Shown one piece after another: positions 7,160 to 14,646 of a stretch of 16,040 nt of DNA. Source of the stretch: Candidatus Bathyarchaeota archaeon (GTDB lineage Archaea > Thermoproteota > Bathyarchaeia > Bathyarchaeales > Bathyarchaeaceae); assembly GCA_029879825.1 (NCBI GenBank), contig JAOUPL010000021.1:1-16040 (forward strand), written 5' to 3'. Each line of letters starts with the position of its first letter. Position 1 is the stretch's first letter. The translations under genes and the position numbers were made by a program. A model generated the notes under the pieces. The model worked only from the letters and a program-made list of their open reading frames with translations, did not search any database and was not told the DNA's origin.

Positions 7160-7196
7160 TTTAATAACTGACATATCAGAGGAACAGAAAAGGAGG
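7160..7196 (+). promoter_or_regulatory. Promoter and ribosome-binding site of the thiolase–DUF35 operon
   Basis: TTTAATAA (7160–7167) is a good TATA box and predicts a start near 7188. AGGAGG (7191–7196) follows at once and ends eight bases before ATG 7205, giving a very short leader. The spacing favours ATG 7205 over the adjacent GTG 7202. Confidence 0.6.
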
Positions 7197-7204
7197 AGAA
7201 AGTG

Positions 7205-8368
7205 ATGGTAAAGAAGGTGGCTGTAATGGGTGTTGGACATTCTAGATTCGGTGTGCGCTCAGATGTCACAATACAGGAGCTTGCTTTTGAAGCGGTGAAG
7301 GATGCTCTCAAAGACGCTGAAATAGAGCAGAAGGACATAGATTTGAGTGTTGTTGGCACAGCGGGGACGAGAACCTATGAATTGATGCCAGCCGTACCGA
7401 TAAACGAGTATGTTGGGCTTGAGGGAAAAGGCCCAATACGAGTTGAAGCCGCCTGCGCCACAGGCAGCGCTGCGGTTTACACAGCAAGTGCCAGCATAGT
7501 TTCTGGGCAAGTGGATGTAGCGATAGTAATAGGCATTGAGAAAATGTGTGAAGTTGACACAGCGACTTCCATGGCTGTGGGTGGGCGGGGAGGCAACTAC
7601 TTATGGGAATTCCATCTCTTCGGAACATCTTTTCCCGCATACTATGCACTTCACGCCACCGCACACATGGCGAAATACGGCACAACCGAAGAACAAATGG
7701 CCAAGGTCGCGGTAAAGGCCCATAAATATGGAGCGATGAACCCTTACGCGCATTTCCAGCGCGAGATAACTGTGGAACAGGCGTTGAAGTCAAGGGTAAT
7801 AACGTGGCCTCTGAAACTCTACGATTGTTGTCCCATCAGTGACGGCGCGGCCGCTGTTATACTTGCATCCGAGGATAAATTGAAGGAGTTTAAAGTGGAA
7901 ACTCCTGTGTGGGTAGACGCCATAGGCTTCTCATCAGACACCTCAAATGTGTGCAGACGGGCCGATTATGTTGGACTCGGAGCCACCGTCAGAGCGTCCA
8001 AAATGGCCTATAAACGGGCTAAGATAACTCCTCAAAAGGTCGATGTCGCAACGGTTCATGACTGCTTCACAATTGCCGAGATATTGGCTTACGAGGATTT
8101 GGGCTTCTGTGGAAAGGGTGAAGGCGGCAAGCTTCTAGATGAGGGACAGACTGAGATTGGGGGCAAGATTCCGGTCAACGTGGATGGAGGCTTAAAATCA
8201 AAGGGACATCCTCTGGGAGCTACAGGCTGCTCAATGGTTTGCGAGTTGACAAAGCAGCTGAGAGGAGAAGCTGGAAAGAGGCAGGTGCCCCTCAAAAATT
8301 ACGTGGCCCTAGCCCACAACGTGGGTGGAACAGGCCACTATGCTTATGTGACGATACTTAGGAGATGA
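7205..8368 (+). CDS. Thiolase-family acetyl-CoA acetyltransferase (archaeal SCP2/SCPx-like)
   Basis: Condenses or cleaves acyl-CoA thioesters, for example two acetyl-CoA to acetoacetyl-CoA. The active-site cysteine 84 lies in EAACATGSAA (81–90). Other family motifs are VHDCFT with histidine 285, GGLKSKGHPLGATG with histidine 335, and HNVGGTG (371–377) near the C-terminus, the asparagine-type ending of archaeal SCP2-like thiolases. The length of 387 residues is complete. It overlaps the DUF35 gene by four bases. In archaea such a pair is known to form a complex, in the mevalonate pathway also with HMG-CoA synthase. That synthase is absent here, so the job could be either the mevalonate entry step or fatty-acid or amino-acid degradation. 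Confidence 0.92.
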   Translation: MVKKVAVMGVGHSRFGVRSDVTIQELAFEAVKDALKDAEIEQKDIDLSVVGTAGTRTYELMPAVPINEYVGLEGKGPIRVEAACATGSAAVYTASASIVSGQVDVAIVIGIEKMCEVDTATSMAVGGRGGNYLWEFHLFGTSFPAYYALHATAHMAKYGTTEEQMAKVAVKAHKYGAMNPYAHFQREITVEQALKSRVITWPLKLYDCCPISDGAAAVILASEDKLKEFKVETPVWVDAIGFSSDTSNVCRRADYVGLGATVRASKMAYKRAKITPQKVDVATVHDCFTIAEILAYEDLGFCGKGEGGKLLDEGQTEIGGKIPVNVDGGLKSKGHPLGATGCSMVCELTKQLRGEAGKRQVPLKNYVALAHNVGGTGHYAYVTILRR

Positions 8369-8805
8369 GAGACATGGCTGAAGAGAATCCTTCAATAACC
8401 TCAAGATCCATAACTTTTACCCACAAGGTGCCTATACTTAAAACCCGTCGATTCTGGGAGAAGTTAGAGGAGGGTGAGGTGTACGCCACAAAGTGTAGAA
8501 AATGCAGCAGGCTCTATTATCCACCTCAAGGCGACTGTGCCCACTGTTTATCATCAGATGTTGAATGGGTGAAGTTGAGCAAGGAAGCGATTCTCGAAAC
8601 ATATACGCATGCGCTTCAAAGGCCTGCTGGATTCAATCAATATGAGCCCTACATCATTGCCATAGCAAGAACTAAGGATGGAGTCCGCGTGATGGGATGG
8701 CTCGAAGATGCAAAGCTGGAAGACGTAAAGATAGGTATGAAGCTTGAAATGTCCACAAGGAAGTTGACCGACGGTTTTTTAGTCATAACGTTCAAGCCTA
8801 GGTAG
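8365..8805 (+). CDS. DUF35 (ChsH2-like) zinc-ribbon/OB-fold acyl-CoA-binding protein
   Basis: Partner subunit of the thiolase. The protein of 146 residues has an N-terminal helix (LKTRRFWEKLEEGE), a rubredoxin-like zinc ribbon with C44, C47, C58 and C61 (KCRKC, DCAHC), and then an OB-fold (about 70–146). In the characterised archaeal thiolase–DUF35–HMG-CoA synthase assembly this protein bridges the enzymes and passes acetoacetyl-CoA between them. The start ATG 8365 overlaps the thiolase stop as ATGA, which indicates translational coupling; ATG 8374 is a possible shorter start. The C-terminus is complete. The 124 bases after it carry no gene that I can support and end in a GC-rich palindromic patch. 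Confidence 0.92.
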   Translation: MRDMAEENPSITSRSITFTHKVPILKTRRFWEKLEEGEVYATKCRKCSRLYYPPQGDCAHCLSSDVEWVKLSKEAILETYTHALQRPAGFNQYEPYIIAIARTKDGVRVMGWLEDAKLEDVKIGMKLEMSTRKLTDGFLVITFKPR

Positions 8806-8902
8806 TTCCTGACAGAAGTTAACCCCGCAACGAATTGATGGTGCCGAGGACCGGATATTCTAGAGGTTAGCTAAATGGCAGCGACCGGAAGAGTGGCTAC
8901 AG

Positions 8903-8930
8903 CAGCTGCGGCAGCTGTGGCGGCGCGCGC
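8903..8930. repeat. GC-rich palindromes between convergent genes
   Basis: CAGCTGC-G-GCAGCTG (8903–8917) is a near-perfect 15-base palindrome, followed by GCGCGCGC (8923–8930) that runs into the stop codon of the leftward zinc-ribbon gene. The patch is far richer in G and C than the surrounding spacer. It lies between the convergent DUF35 and zinc-ribbon genes and could act as a structured 3' end, although no T-run accompanies it. Confidence 0.5.
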
Positions 8931-9325
8931 TAAGTCTTGGGATGTCTCTTCGCCGCCGTCATCATGCCATAGACGACTCCAACCAGGATTATTATCCCAA
9001 CTACGATTAACAAGAGTGGCCCAATAATTTGCCGCTCAAGATAGCCAGTTACGGCAAGATAGAACAAAAAGCCTGCGAATATCAGGATTGAGCCGCCAGC
9101 TAACGGGCCTATGACCCCAAACTCTCGCTTCTCGTGTTTCTCTGTTTTCTCCGCCTTCTCCGTCTTCTCTTCTTTTTCTCGCTTCTCAGCTTTTTCTGCC
9201 CTTGAGGGTGCCGGAGCAGGCGGTGCTTCAACAGGAGGCTTTTCAACTTTTATGGCGGAACCACACTTTGGACAAAAGGCCATTTCCTCACGGACTTCAG
9301 AGCCGCACTTTTGACAATATGGCAT
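8930..9325 (-). CDS. Zinc-ribbon membrane protein with a charged Lys/Glu linker
   Basis: A small, uncharacterised archaeal membrane protein of 131 residues. The N-terminus MPYCQKCGSEV…FCPKCG is a zinc ribbon (C4, C7, C18, C21). A Pro/Ala stretch (30–40) and an extreme Lys/Glu repeat (AEKAEKREKEEKTEKAEKTE, about 43–62) follow, likely a stiff single helix. Two membrane helices at about 70–93 and 100–122 end the protein. The ribbon would thus be held away from the membrane. ATG 9325 is chosen because zinc ribbons of this type begin MxYCxxCG and GGGTG lies 10–15 bases upstream; ATG 9340 would add five residues. The function is unknown. It is divergent from another small membrane protein. Confidence 0.75.
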   Translation of the reverse strand: MPYCQKCGSEVREEMAFCPKCGSAIKVEKPPVEAPPAPAPSRAEKAEKREKEEKTEKAEKTEKHEKREFGVIGPLAGGSILIFAGFLFYLAVTGYLERQIIGPLLLIVVGIIILVGVVYGMMTAAKRHPKT

Positions 9326-9370
9326 GAAATTCACACCCATCCATTTGATCCTTACTATTTGAAAGATTCG

Positions 9371-9380
9371 TATTTAAAAT
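9371..9380. promoter_or_regulatory. TATA element shared by two divergent membrane-protein genes
   Basis: TATTTAAAAT contains the symmetric core TTTAAA and can be read as TTTAAATA on the minus strand (towards the zinc-ribbon gene) or TTTAAAAT on the plus strand (towards the four-helix protein). The distances, about 46 bases to minus-strand ATG 9325 and 33 to plus-strand ATG 9413, fit both. One element may serve both directions, which would couple or oppose their expression. Confidence 0.45.
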
Positions 9381-9412
9381 GTGCACCTTAGCTGTTAGTG
9401 GAGAAATATTAT

Positions 9413-9934
9413 ATGCTCATATCACAGAATGCTATGGTCGAGGTGGACAAGTTGAACCAAAGCCCCAGATACGGAGAAAGTCTTTTCAGCGCTATTTCTG
9501 CGGGTTTTTTCTTCGTTTTGGTTGGTGCAATCTTTGTGACTACGCCTAATCTTTTTAACGAGATTTTAGATTTCTTCCGCGACTTCGATCTCGTGCGTGT
9601 CCCTAACCAACCTGGGTGGTTACTTCCGGCGCCTGCATTTCCTGGTCGTCACTCGGTGGTTTATTCAGCTGTAGAGCAATTCGGCTACGCCTTAGGTCTT
9701 TTCCAAATCGTCGTTTTAGCGCTGAGAATTGTTGCCCGTTCAACATGGGGTAAAAAAGCAGAAACTGTGTCAAACCTTGTTTTCTGGTTGGGAACGGGCT
9801 TTCTAACTCGCATACTCCTTATCGAAACAGTAAAGTGGTTTGTTTTCTGGTCTGGAATAATAATGCTTATCGGTGTGTCGCTGGTAATAAGAGCGATAAT
9901 TCTAGCAGCAGCGCGTGCGTTGGGTCTCCTGTAG
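9413..9934 (+). CDS. Uncharacterised membrane protein, about four helices
   Basis: I do not recognise the family. The 173-residue product has hydrophobic helices at about 24–46, 81–107, 118–138 and 142–165. Between helices 1 and 2 is an extended loop with aromatic and proline residues (RVPNQPGWLLPAPAFPGRHS), probably on one side of the membrane. The short N-terminal tail is polar. ATG 9413 is preferred over GTG 9398 because GTGGAG (9398–9403) then serves as ribosome-binding site and the shared TATA element would place the transcript start near 9400; ATG 9434 is also possible. It is divergent from the zinc-ribbon membrane protein and convergent with the LLM oxidoreductase gene. Confidence 0.6.
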   Translation: MLISQNAMVEVDKLNQSPRYGESLFSAISAGFFFVLVGAIFVTTPNLFNEILDFFRDFDLVRVPNQPGWLLPAPAFPGRHSVVYSAVEQFGYALGLFQIVVLALRIVARSTWGKKAETVSNLVFWLGTGFLTRILLIETVKWFVFWSGIIMLIGVSLVIRAIILAAARALGLL

Positions 9935-9986
9935 ATCCCAAGCTGATTCAAGCGATCAATCGATGAAAAATAGTGATTTTAAGATT

Positions 9987-10838
9987 TCAGCTGAAGGATG
10001 AAATAATCTCTTTCTTAAACTTTTCAATGAGTTTTGGACTATCGCTAATTCTTGCTATGCCTAGCACTAAGTAGTCCATACCAGCCTCCTTGTAATCCTC
10101 AATCTCTTTAACAAATTCTTCAAAACTTTCAGGGGGAGCAATCAAACATCCGAACGTGAAATCGCCATTTTTGCCCAAACTTTTCCTATGCCTTTTGATC
10201 TTTTCTACACATCTCCTATATTCCTCTACTGTTGTGCAGACAGGAGACCATCTTGGACCCATGGTTACCCACCCATTCCCCCTCTCGGCCGTGAGTTTAA
10301 GCATTTTTTTACCCGCGCCACCAAACCATAACGAAGGATACGGTTTTTGAACTGGCTTCGGTTCGAGAACTGCGCCCTTAACCCTATAATATTTACCATC
10401 AAAGTCTACCTCATCCTCGCTCCAAAGCTTGACCATGAGCTCCAAAGCCTCCCTAGTTTTCTCAAACCTCACAGGATTAGGATCCCAACTACTATAAGCC
10501 TCAAACTCATCCTGATACCAGCCTAAACCAACTCCGACAATAACCCTACCATTTGAAACTAAGTCCAAGGTCGAGATTGTTTTTGCGAGTAAGCTTGGAG
10601 GTCTGAAGGGTATAGGTGTAACGCACGTTCCAAGCCTAATATTAGAAACTTTACCTGCGAGATAGGATAGATAAACCCATGTTTCAAGGGTTTCATTGCC
10701 CCACGGAAGCATGTAATGGTCCGTCGTAAAAAACGAATCGTAGCCCAGCTCCTCGGCCTTAATAACGACATCGCTTAAGAGACCTAGTCTTTCAACTAAA
10801 CCTCTCTGCCTGTTGGAGAATGCGATACCAAACCTCAA
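9987..10838 (-). CDS. LLM-class flavin/F420-dependent oxidoreductase
   Basis: A luciferase-like TIM-barrel oxidoreductase of 283 residues. The order of motifs fits the family: MRFGIAFSN first strand, AEELGYDSFFTTDH (28–41), IRLGTCVTPIPFRPPSLLAK (67–86), STLDLVSNGRVIVGVGLGW (89–107) and EPKPVQKPYPSLWFGGAG near the middle. In archaea most members of this branch use coenzyme F420, but the cofactor here could be F420 or FMN, and the substrate is not evident. The start codon is TTG, supported by GGGTGATTT on the minus strand just upstream. It is a single gene, divergent from the winged-helix gene and convergent with the four-helix membrane protein. Confidence 0.88.
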   Translation of the reverse strand: MRFGIAFSNRQRGLVERLGLLSDVVIKAEELGYDSFFTTDHYMLPWGNETLETWVYLSYLAGKVSNIRLGTCVTPIPFRPPSLLAKTISTLDLVSNGRVIVGVGLGWYQDEFEAYSSWDPNPVRFEKTREALELMVKLWSEDEVDFDGKYYRVKGAVLEPKPVQKPYPSLWFGGAGKKMLKLTAERGNGWVTMGPRWSPVCTTVEEYRRCVEKIKRHRKSLGKNGDFTFGCLIAPPESFEEFVKEIEDYKEAGMDYLVLGIARISDSPKLIEKFKKEIISSFS

Positions 10839-10842
10839 CTAA

Positions 10843-10849
10843 ATCACCC
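10843..10849 (-). promoter_or_regulatory. Ribosome-binding site for the TTG start of the LLM gene
   Basis: Read on the minus strand, GGGTGAT is a close match to the 16S rRNA 3' end complement (GGAGGTGAT) and ends four bases before TTG 10838. It supports this non-ATG start, which also yields the expected MRFGI N-terminus of the family. Confidence 0.65.
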
Positions 10850-10942
10850 ATAAAAACCTAATCCCAACTAAAACCTTTATCTTCCATTAGATAGAAAAAG
10901 ATTGCGCGCATGGAGAAAGTTGATATCGTTCTAATGCTTGGG

Positions 10943-10950
10943 ATTATAAG
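10943..10950 (+). promoter_or_regulatory. TATA box of the winged-helix gene
   Basis: ATTATAAG lies 29–36 bases before ATG 10979. The predicted transcript start near 10970 leaves almost no leader, which suggests a leaderless mRNA and explains the lack of a ribosome-binding site. Confidence 0.45.
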
Positions 10951-10978
10951 TCGCAAAGCCTACAACTAGCAGTTGAAG

Positions 10979-11437
10979 ATGCGGTGCAGCTTGAACGCTC
11001 AAAACGAGACTGAGTTCGAGTATGCTCTTCGGGGTAAAGCCTGGCACGTTTACTGGCTTCTCTTGAAAAGTGGCCACCCTGTCAGCGTTAGAGAAGTTCA
11101 AAAGGCATTACATTTCAGTAGTCCAAGCGTGGCGCACCACCACCTCGAACAGCTTCGGCAACTGGGTTTAGTTCAGAAACATGAAGCAGGCGGCCAATAC
11201 TCGCTTGCTAGTGAAGTTAAAATCGGCGTGCTCCGACACTTCGTCAAGCTGGGAAGACTATTGTTTCCACGCTACTTCTTCTACGCTGTCTTTTCCACCG
11301 TTTTCTATGCCCTTTACCTCCTATTCCTCGCTCAAGGGGCTACCAGAGAAAACTTGTTTATAATGACTTTCGGAGCCATTGTCTGCGTCATATTCTGGTA
11401 TGAAACGGCTCGAGTATGGTCTTTGCGACCGTTCTAA
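10979..11437 (+). CDS. Winged-helix (ArsR-like) protein with two C-terminal membrane helices
   Basis: A membrane-tethered DNA-binding protein of about 152 residues. Residues 14–75 form a winged helix: ALRGKAWHVYWLLLKSG (helix 1), VSVREVQKALHF and SSPSVAHHHLEQLRQLGLV (helix-turn-helix), then the wing EAGGQYSLAS. Two hydrophobic helices follow at about 97–118 and 126–145, so the DNA-binding part would face the cytoplasm at the membrane. No ligand domain or metal-binding cysteine pair is seen. ATG 10979 is chosen; TTG 10973 is a nearby alternative and the promoter does not separate them. The beta-propeller gene follows after 74 bases on the same strand, so the two may be co-transcribed and this protein may control or respond to it; that link is inferred from position only. 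Confidence 0.7.
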   Translation: MRCSLNAQNETEFEYALRGKAWHVYWLLLKSGHPVSVREVQKALHFSSPSVAHHHLEQLRQLGLVQKHEAGGQYSLASEVKIGVLRHFVKLGRLLFPRYFFYAVFSTVFYALYLLFLAQGATRENLFIMTFGAIVCVIFWYETARVWSLRPF

Positions 11438-11498
11438 CTTTTGGAACGACGTGTTCTAACGCTTAGCATAAAATACCCTGGAAGCCTAACAAACACGT

Positions 11499-11505
11499 AG
11501 GTGAT
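11499..11505 (+). promoter_or_regulatory. Ribosome-binding site of the beta-propeller gene
   Basis: AGGTGAT is an exact match to part of the archaeal Shine-Dalgarno sequence and ends six bases before ATG 11512. This fixes the start and gives the beta-propeller gene strong translation of its own, independent of the upstream winged-helix gene. Confidence 0.7.
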
Positions 11506-11511
11506 TAGTCT

Positions 11512-13386
11512 ATGGAAAGCAAGATCAGAAAACAAACACTCATCTATGGACTTGCTGCCATTCTGCTCGCCTCAGTTTTAGCTGCGGTAATATTAAACTT
11601 GAACATCATCCAACTTGAGTACACTCCGGGAGCTCCTCCAGTCTCGGCGCCACAATTTCCGCTTCTTTCATCTTTTCAGTCCGACGAGGAGCTGAAGAAC
11701 TTCTTAAAAACAAACTCTGAAAGCCAAGGGCCTTTCTGGATTTACGGAGCTGAAGATGCAAGGTACTTCAGCACCCAGGGCACAGTTCCGGTTCCCAGTG
11801 CGCCAGAGGGCAGTGCTGTTCCCTCTGCTCCTTCACATTCAACAACAAACATCCAAGTTGCAGGTGTAGACGAAGCAGACATTGTGAAAGTTGACGATAA
11901 TGGCTACATGTACTCACTTTCTGGCAACGTGGTTTATATTTTGAAGGCCTATCCCCCCACACAGGCTAAGGTGGTTTCAAAAATAACCTTTGACAACCTA
12001 CACCCAATCGGAATCTTTGTCAACGGCAACAAATTAGCAGTCCTCGGCTCTGAATATAATTTCCCAACGATCTACGACAGATATTATGTTGCTGACATTA
12101 AAACATTCATGAAGGTATATAATGTCAGTGATCCCGACAATCCAATGCTCTTGCGTGACCTCACTATTTCAGGCAGCTATTTCAACTCAAGAATGATCGG
12201 CAAATACGTCTACTTCGTCGTCAGCAAAGCAGCTTACTTGACTGATGATATGCTTCAACTTCCAGAAATCAACTCTGACGGAAAAGTCATACATATAGCT
12301 CCTACTGAAATCCGGTACTTCAACGCGACAGACGACTACTATCAGTATACGACATTTGTCGCTGTGAACGTGCAAAACACAACAGAGTCACCAGTCTATT
12401 TGCCAATCATGCTCGGCGGCACATGCAACATGTATGTCTCACTCAGCAACATATATGTGACGTATCGAGGCTGGGACGGGAATGGTAACACTACTATATA
12501 CCGAATACGCTTACAAGGTAGCAACATGACATGTGAAGCCAGAGGTACGGTGCCCGGACATGAGCGAAACCAATTTTCAATGGACGAGTACAATGACTAC
12601 TTCAGAATCGAAACAACAACATGGACACAAAACTGGATCACCCAAACTAATCTCTACGTGCTAAACATGAACCTAAGCGTAGTTGGAAAGCTAGAAGGAC
12701 TTGCGGCTGGTGAAAATTTCCATTCTGCAAGATTCATGGGAAACAGAGCCTATTTTGTGACTTTCAAGAAAACTGACCCATTGTTTGTGATAGACTTAAG
12801 CGAGCCAACCAACCCATCAGTTCTAGGAGAGCTACACATCCCAGGATACTCAGACTATCTGCATCCCTACGACGAAACGCATCTGATCGGTGTAGGCAAA
12901 CATACAGTCGAAGCGGAAGAAGGAGACTTTGCATGGTATCAAGGAATTAAGATCTCCCTCTTCGACGTAAGCAACGTCACAAACCCCATACAAATAGATA
13001 ACGTCACAATAGGTGACAGAGGCTCAGACTGCCCAATCCTATATGACCACAAAGCGTTTCTATTCGACAAATCAAAGAATCTTCTTGTAATACCAATCTT
13101 GGAAGCGAAGATAGACACAAGCAAATACTCTGGCGAAGTTCCTCCATACGCCTATGGAGAACCTGTGTGGCAAGGAGCCTATGTCTTTGATGTCTCGCTA
13201 TTTCACGGCTTTGTGTTCAAAGGAAAAATAACGCATTTGGAAAGCGGAATGAGCATCTACGAGGAAACCTACTGGGTCACACGCTCACTATACATAGAAG
13301 ATGTGCTCTATACCATTTCCAGCCGTAAAATAAAATTGAACGTGCTGGACGACCTATCTCCAATACTGGAGATTGAGCTCCCATAA
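11512..13386 (+). CDS. Membrane-anchored extracellular beta-propeller protein (COG4880-like)
   Basis: A 624-residue surface protein. A short basic N-terminus is followed by one hydrophobic helix (about 9–32) that works as signal anchor. A Ser/Pro/Ala-rich linker (93–108) leads to TNIQVAGVDEADIVKVDDNG (112–131), the hallmark of the secreted beta-propeller family distantly related to WD40 repeats. The rest holds repeated blade-like units built of beta-strands, such as VNGNKLAVLGS, NRAYFVTFKKTDPLFVIDLS and DYLHPYDETHLIGVGKHTVE, and ends with a complete last strand ILEIELP. No catalytic motif was seen; members are usually described only as propeller proteins. Many Asn-X-Ser/Thr sites are present, compatible with surface glycosylation. 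It lies downstream of the membrane-tethered winged-helix gene. The assignment to the family is firm; the function is unknown. Confidence 0.85.
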   Translation: MESKIRKQTLIYGLAAILLASVLAAVILNLNIIQLEYTPGAPPVSAPQFPLLSSFQSDEELKNFLKTNSESQGPFWIYGAEDARYFSTQGTVPVPSAPEGSAVPSAPSHSTTNIQVAGVDEADIVKVDDNGYMYSLSGNVVYILKAYPPTQAKVVSKITFDNLHPIGIFVNGNKLAVLGSEYNFPTIYDRYYVADIKTFMKVYNVSDPDNPMLLRDLTISGSYFNSRMIGKYVYFVVSKAAYLTDDMLQLPEINSDGKVIHIAPTEIRYFNATDDYYQYTTFVAVNVQNTTESPVYLPIMLGGTCNMYVSLSNIYVTYRGWDGNGNTTIYRIRLQGSNMTCEARGTVPGHERNQFSMDEYNDYFRIETTTWTQNWITQTNLYVLNMNLSVVGKLEGLAAGENFHSARFMGNRAYFVTFKKTDPLFVIDLSEPTNPSVLGELHIPGYSDYLHPYDETHLIGVGKHTVEAEEGDFAWYQGIKISLFDVSNVTNPIQIDNVTIGDRGSDCPILYDHKAFLFDKSKNLLVIPILEAKIDTSKYSGEVPPYAYGEPVWQGAYVFDVSLFHGFVFKGKITHLESGMSIYEETYWVTRSLYIEDVLYTISSRKIKLNVLDDLSPILEIELP

Positions 13387-13392
13387 ACCCCA

Positions 13393-13399
13393 TTTTTTT
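13393..13399 (+). terminator. T-tract after the beta-propeller gene
   Basis: A run of seven T begins seven bases after the stop codon of the propeller gene and would end its transcript by the usual archaeal T-tract mechanism. The following spacer to 13614 holds no gene I can support; it includes the alternating stretch GCATGCGCGTGC (13535–13546). Confidence 0.5.
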
Positions 13400-13614
13400 A
13401 TGTAATTCGAGACCCTTTTTGTAGACTCCTTTGAGGGCGATCTTCATTTCCTTGGCACGCGCTAAAAAGAAAAAAGGGATTACACAGTAGAGACCTTCAC
13501 TAAAACCTTAGTCCAACCTAGAAACACCATCACGGCATGCGCGTGCTCACAAAGCAAACTTTTTGAACATTTAAGTGAGGTTATACTCATTCTAGACAGA
13601 GGGAAGATTCCAAA

Positions 13615-14625
13615 ATGAAAGAAGCAATGTTTTACGAAAAGTTAGGCGATAAAGTGGTTGAGTGCAATTTGTGTAGCCACAGATGCAAAATAACCGATTC
13701 AAAGAGAGGAATATGCGCGGTCAGGGAGAACAGAAACGGAACGCTTTACAGCCTGGTCTACGGGAAAGTTGTAGCTCGCGCTGTGGACCCCATAGAGAAA
13801 AAGCCTTTCTTTCATTTTCTTCCCGGTTCGCGGGCTTATTCCATTGCCACGGTGGGATGCAACTTCAGGTGTGATAACTGTCAGAATTTTGAGATTTCTC
13901 AGATGCCCAAAGACCGTAAAACAATTCTTGGGCAAGATGTTTCTCCTGATGAAATTGTCATGGCGGCTAAACGAGATAATTGTGAAAGCATAGCCTACAC
14001 GTATACTGAGCCCACTATCTTCTTCGAATACGCCTACGACACAGCCAAACTAGCGAGCAAAGAGGGAATCAAAAACGTCTTCGTGACGAATGGATACATC
14101 ACTGAAGAAGCCCTTGTTGAGATAAAGCCATATCTAGACGCAGCCAACATCGACCTAAAGAGTTTTAGCGAAGACTTTTATCGCAAGAACTGTGGCGCCC
14201 GCTTAGAGCCCGTATTGGACTCTATAAGACTTCACAAGAGTCTTGGAATCTGGATTGAAATAACGACCCTGATTATTCCAACTCTGAACGACTCAGAAGA
14301 GGAACTGCGGAAAATTGCAGAGTTCATCAAAGAAGTGGGTGAAGAAATACCTTGGCACATCAGCCAGTTCTATCCAACGTATAGACTTCTTGAACTGCCC
14401 CGAACACCCATCGCAACCCTCCGTAGGGCTAGGGAGATTGGTTTGGAAGTGGGGTTAAGATACGTTTATGAAGGAAATGTACCTGGCGAAGCGGGAGAAA
14501 ACACCTATTGCTATAAATGTGGGAAACTGCTGATTCGCCGGTACGGCTACCAAATTCTGGAAAACAAGATTAAAAACTCTGCGTGTTCCTATTGTGGCGC
14601 TAAAATTGACGGCGTAAACATGTAA
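13615..14625 (+). CDS. amrS: AmrS-type radical SAM protein (AmmeMemoRadiSam system)
   Basis: A PflA-related radical SAM enzyme of 336 residues. The cluster-binding CxxxCxxC is GCNFRCDNC (C82, C86, C89). Upstream, C17, C20, C24 and C34 form the extra N-terminal cysteine set typical of this group, with the GICAVRENRNG and RAVDPIEKKPFFHFLPG segments. AYTYTEPTIFFEY and the late LRYVYEGNVPG are further family marks. The C-terminus carries two CxxC pairs (C299/C302, C324/C327) likely to bind zinc. In the family, the gene is often near Memo and AMMECR1 genes, and the reaction is not settled. Neither partner is in this window. ATG 13615 is preceded by AGAGGG (13598–13603). A TATA-like TTTAAG lies at about 13570–13575. 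Confidence 0.9.
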   Translation: MKEAMFYEKLGDKVVECNLCSHRCKITDSKRGICAVRENRNGTLYSLVYGKVVARAVDPIEKKPFFHFLPGSRAYSIATVGCNFRCDNCQNFEISQMPKDRKTILGQDVSPDEIVMAAKRDNCESIAYTYTEPTIFFEYAYDTAKLASKEGIKNVFVTNGYITEEALVEIKPYLDAANIDLKSFSEDFYRKNCGARLEPVLDSIRLHKSLGIWIEITTLIIPTLNDSEEELRKIAEFIKEVGEEIPWHISQFYPTYRLLELPRTPIATLRRAREIGLEVGLRYVYEGNVPGEAGENTYCYKCGKLLIRRYGYQILENKIKNSACSYCGAKIDGVNM

Positions 14626-14646
14626 ATTGCGCGCACATTAGCTGTC

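Noticed and set aside
7015..7359. Leftward open frame over the tRNA-Gly(GCC) gene and the thiolase start
   Set aside because: It includes a whole tRNA gene in antisense-free read-through and part of the thiolase in the opposite strand; no protein family is recognisable.
8875..9000. Rightward alanine-rich open frame beginning MAATGRVATAAAAAV
   Set aside because: It comes from GCN-rich palindromic DNA, runs antisense into the zinc-ribbon gene, and has no ribosome-binding site.
10910..10969. A 19-codon open frame (MEKVDIVLMLGIISRKAYN) just before the winged-helix gene
   Set aside because: No ribosome-binding site, and the TATA box of the next gene lies inside it. It might be a gene remnant beside GCGCGC but is too short to judge.
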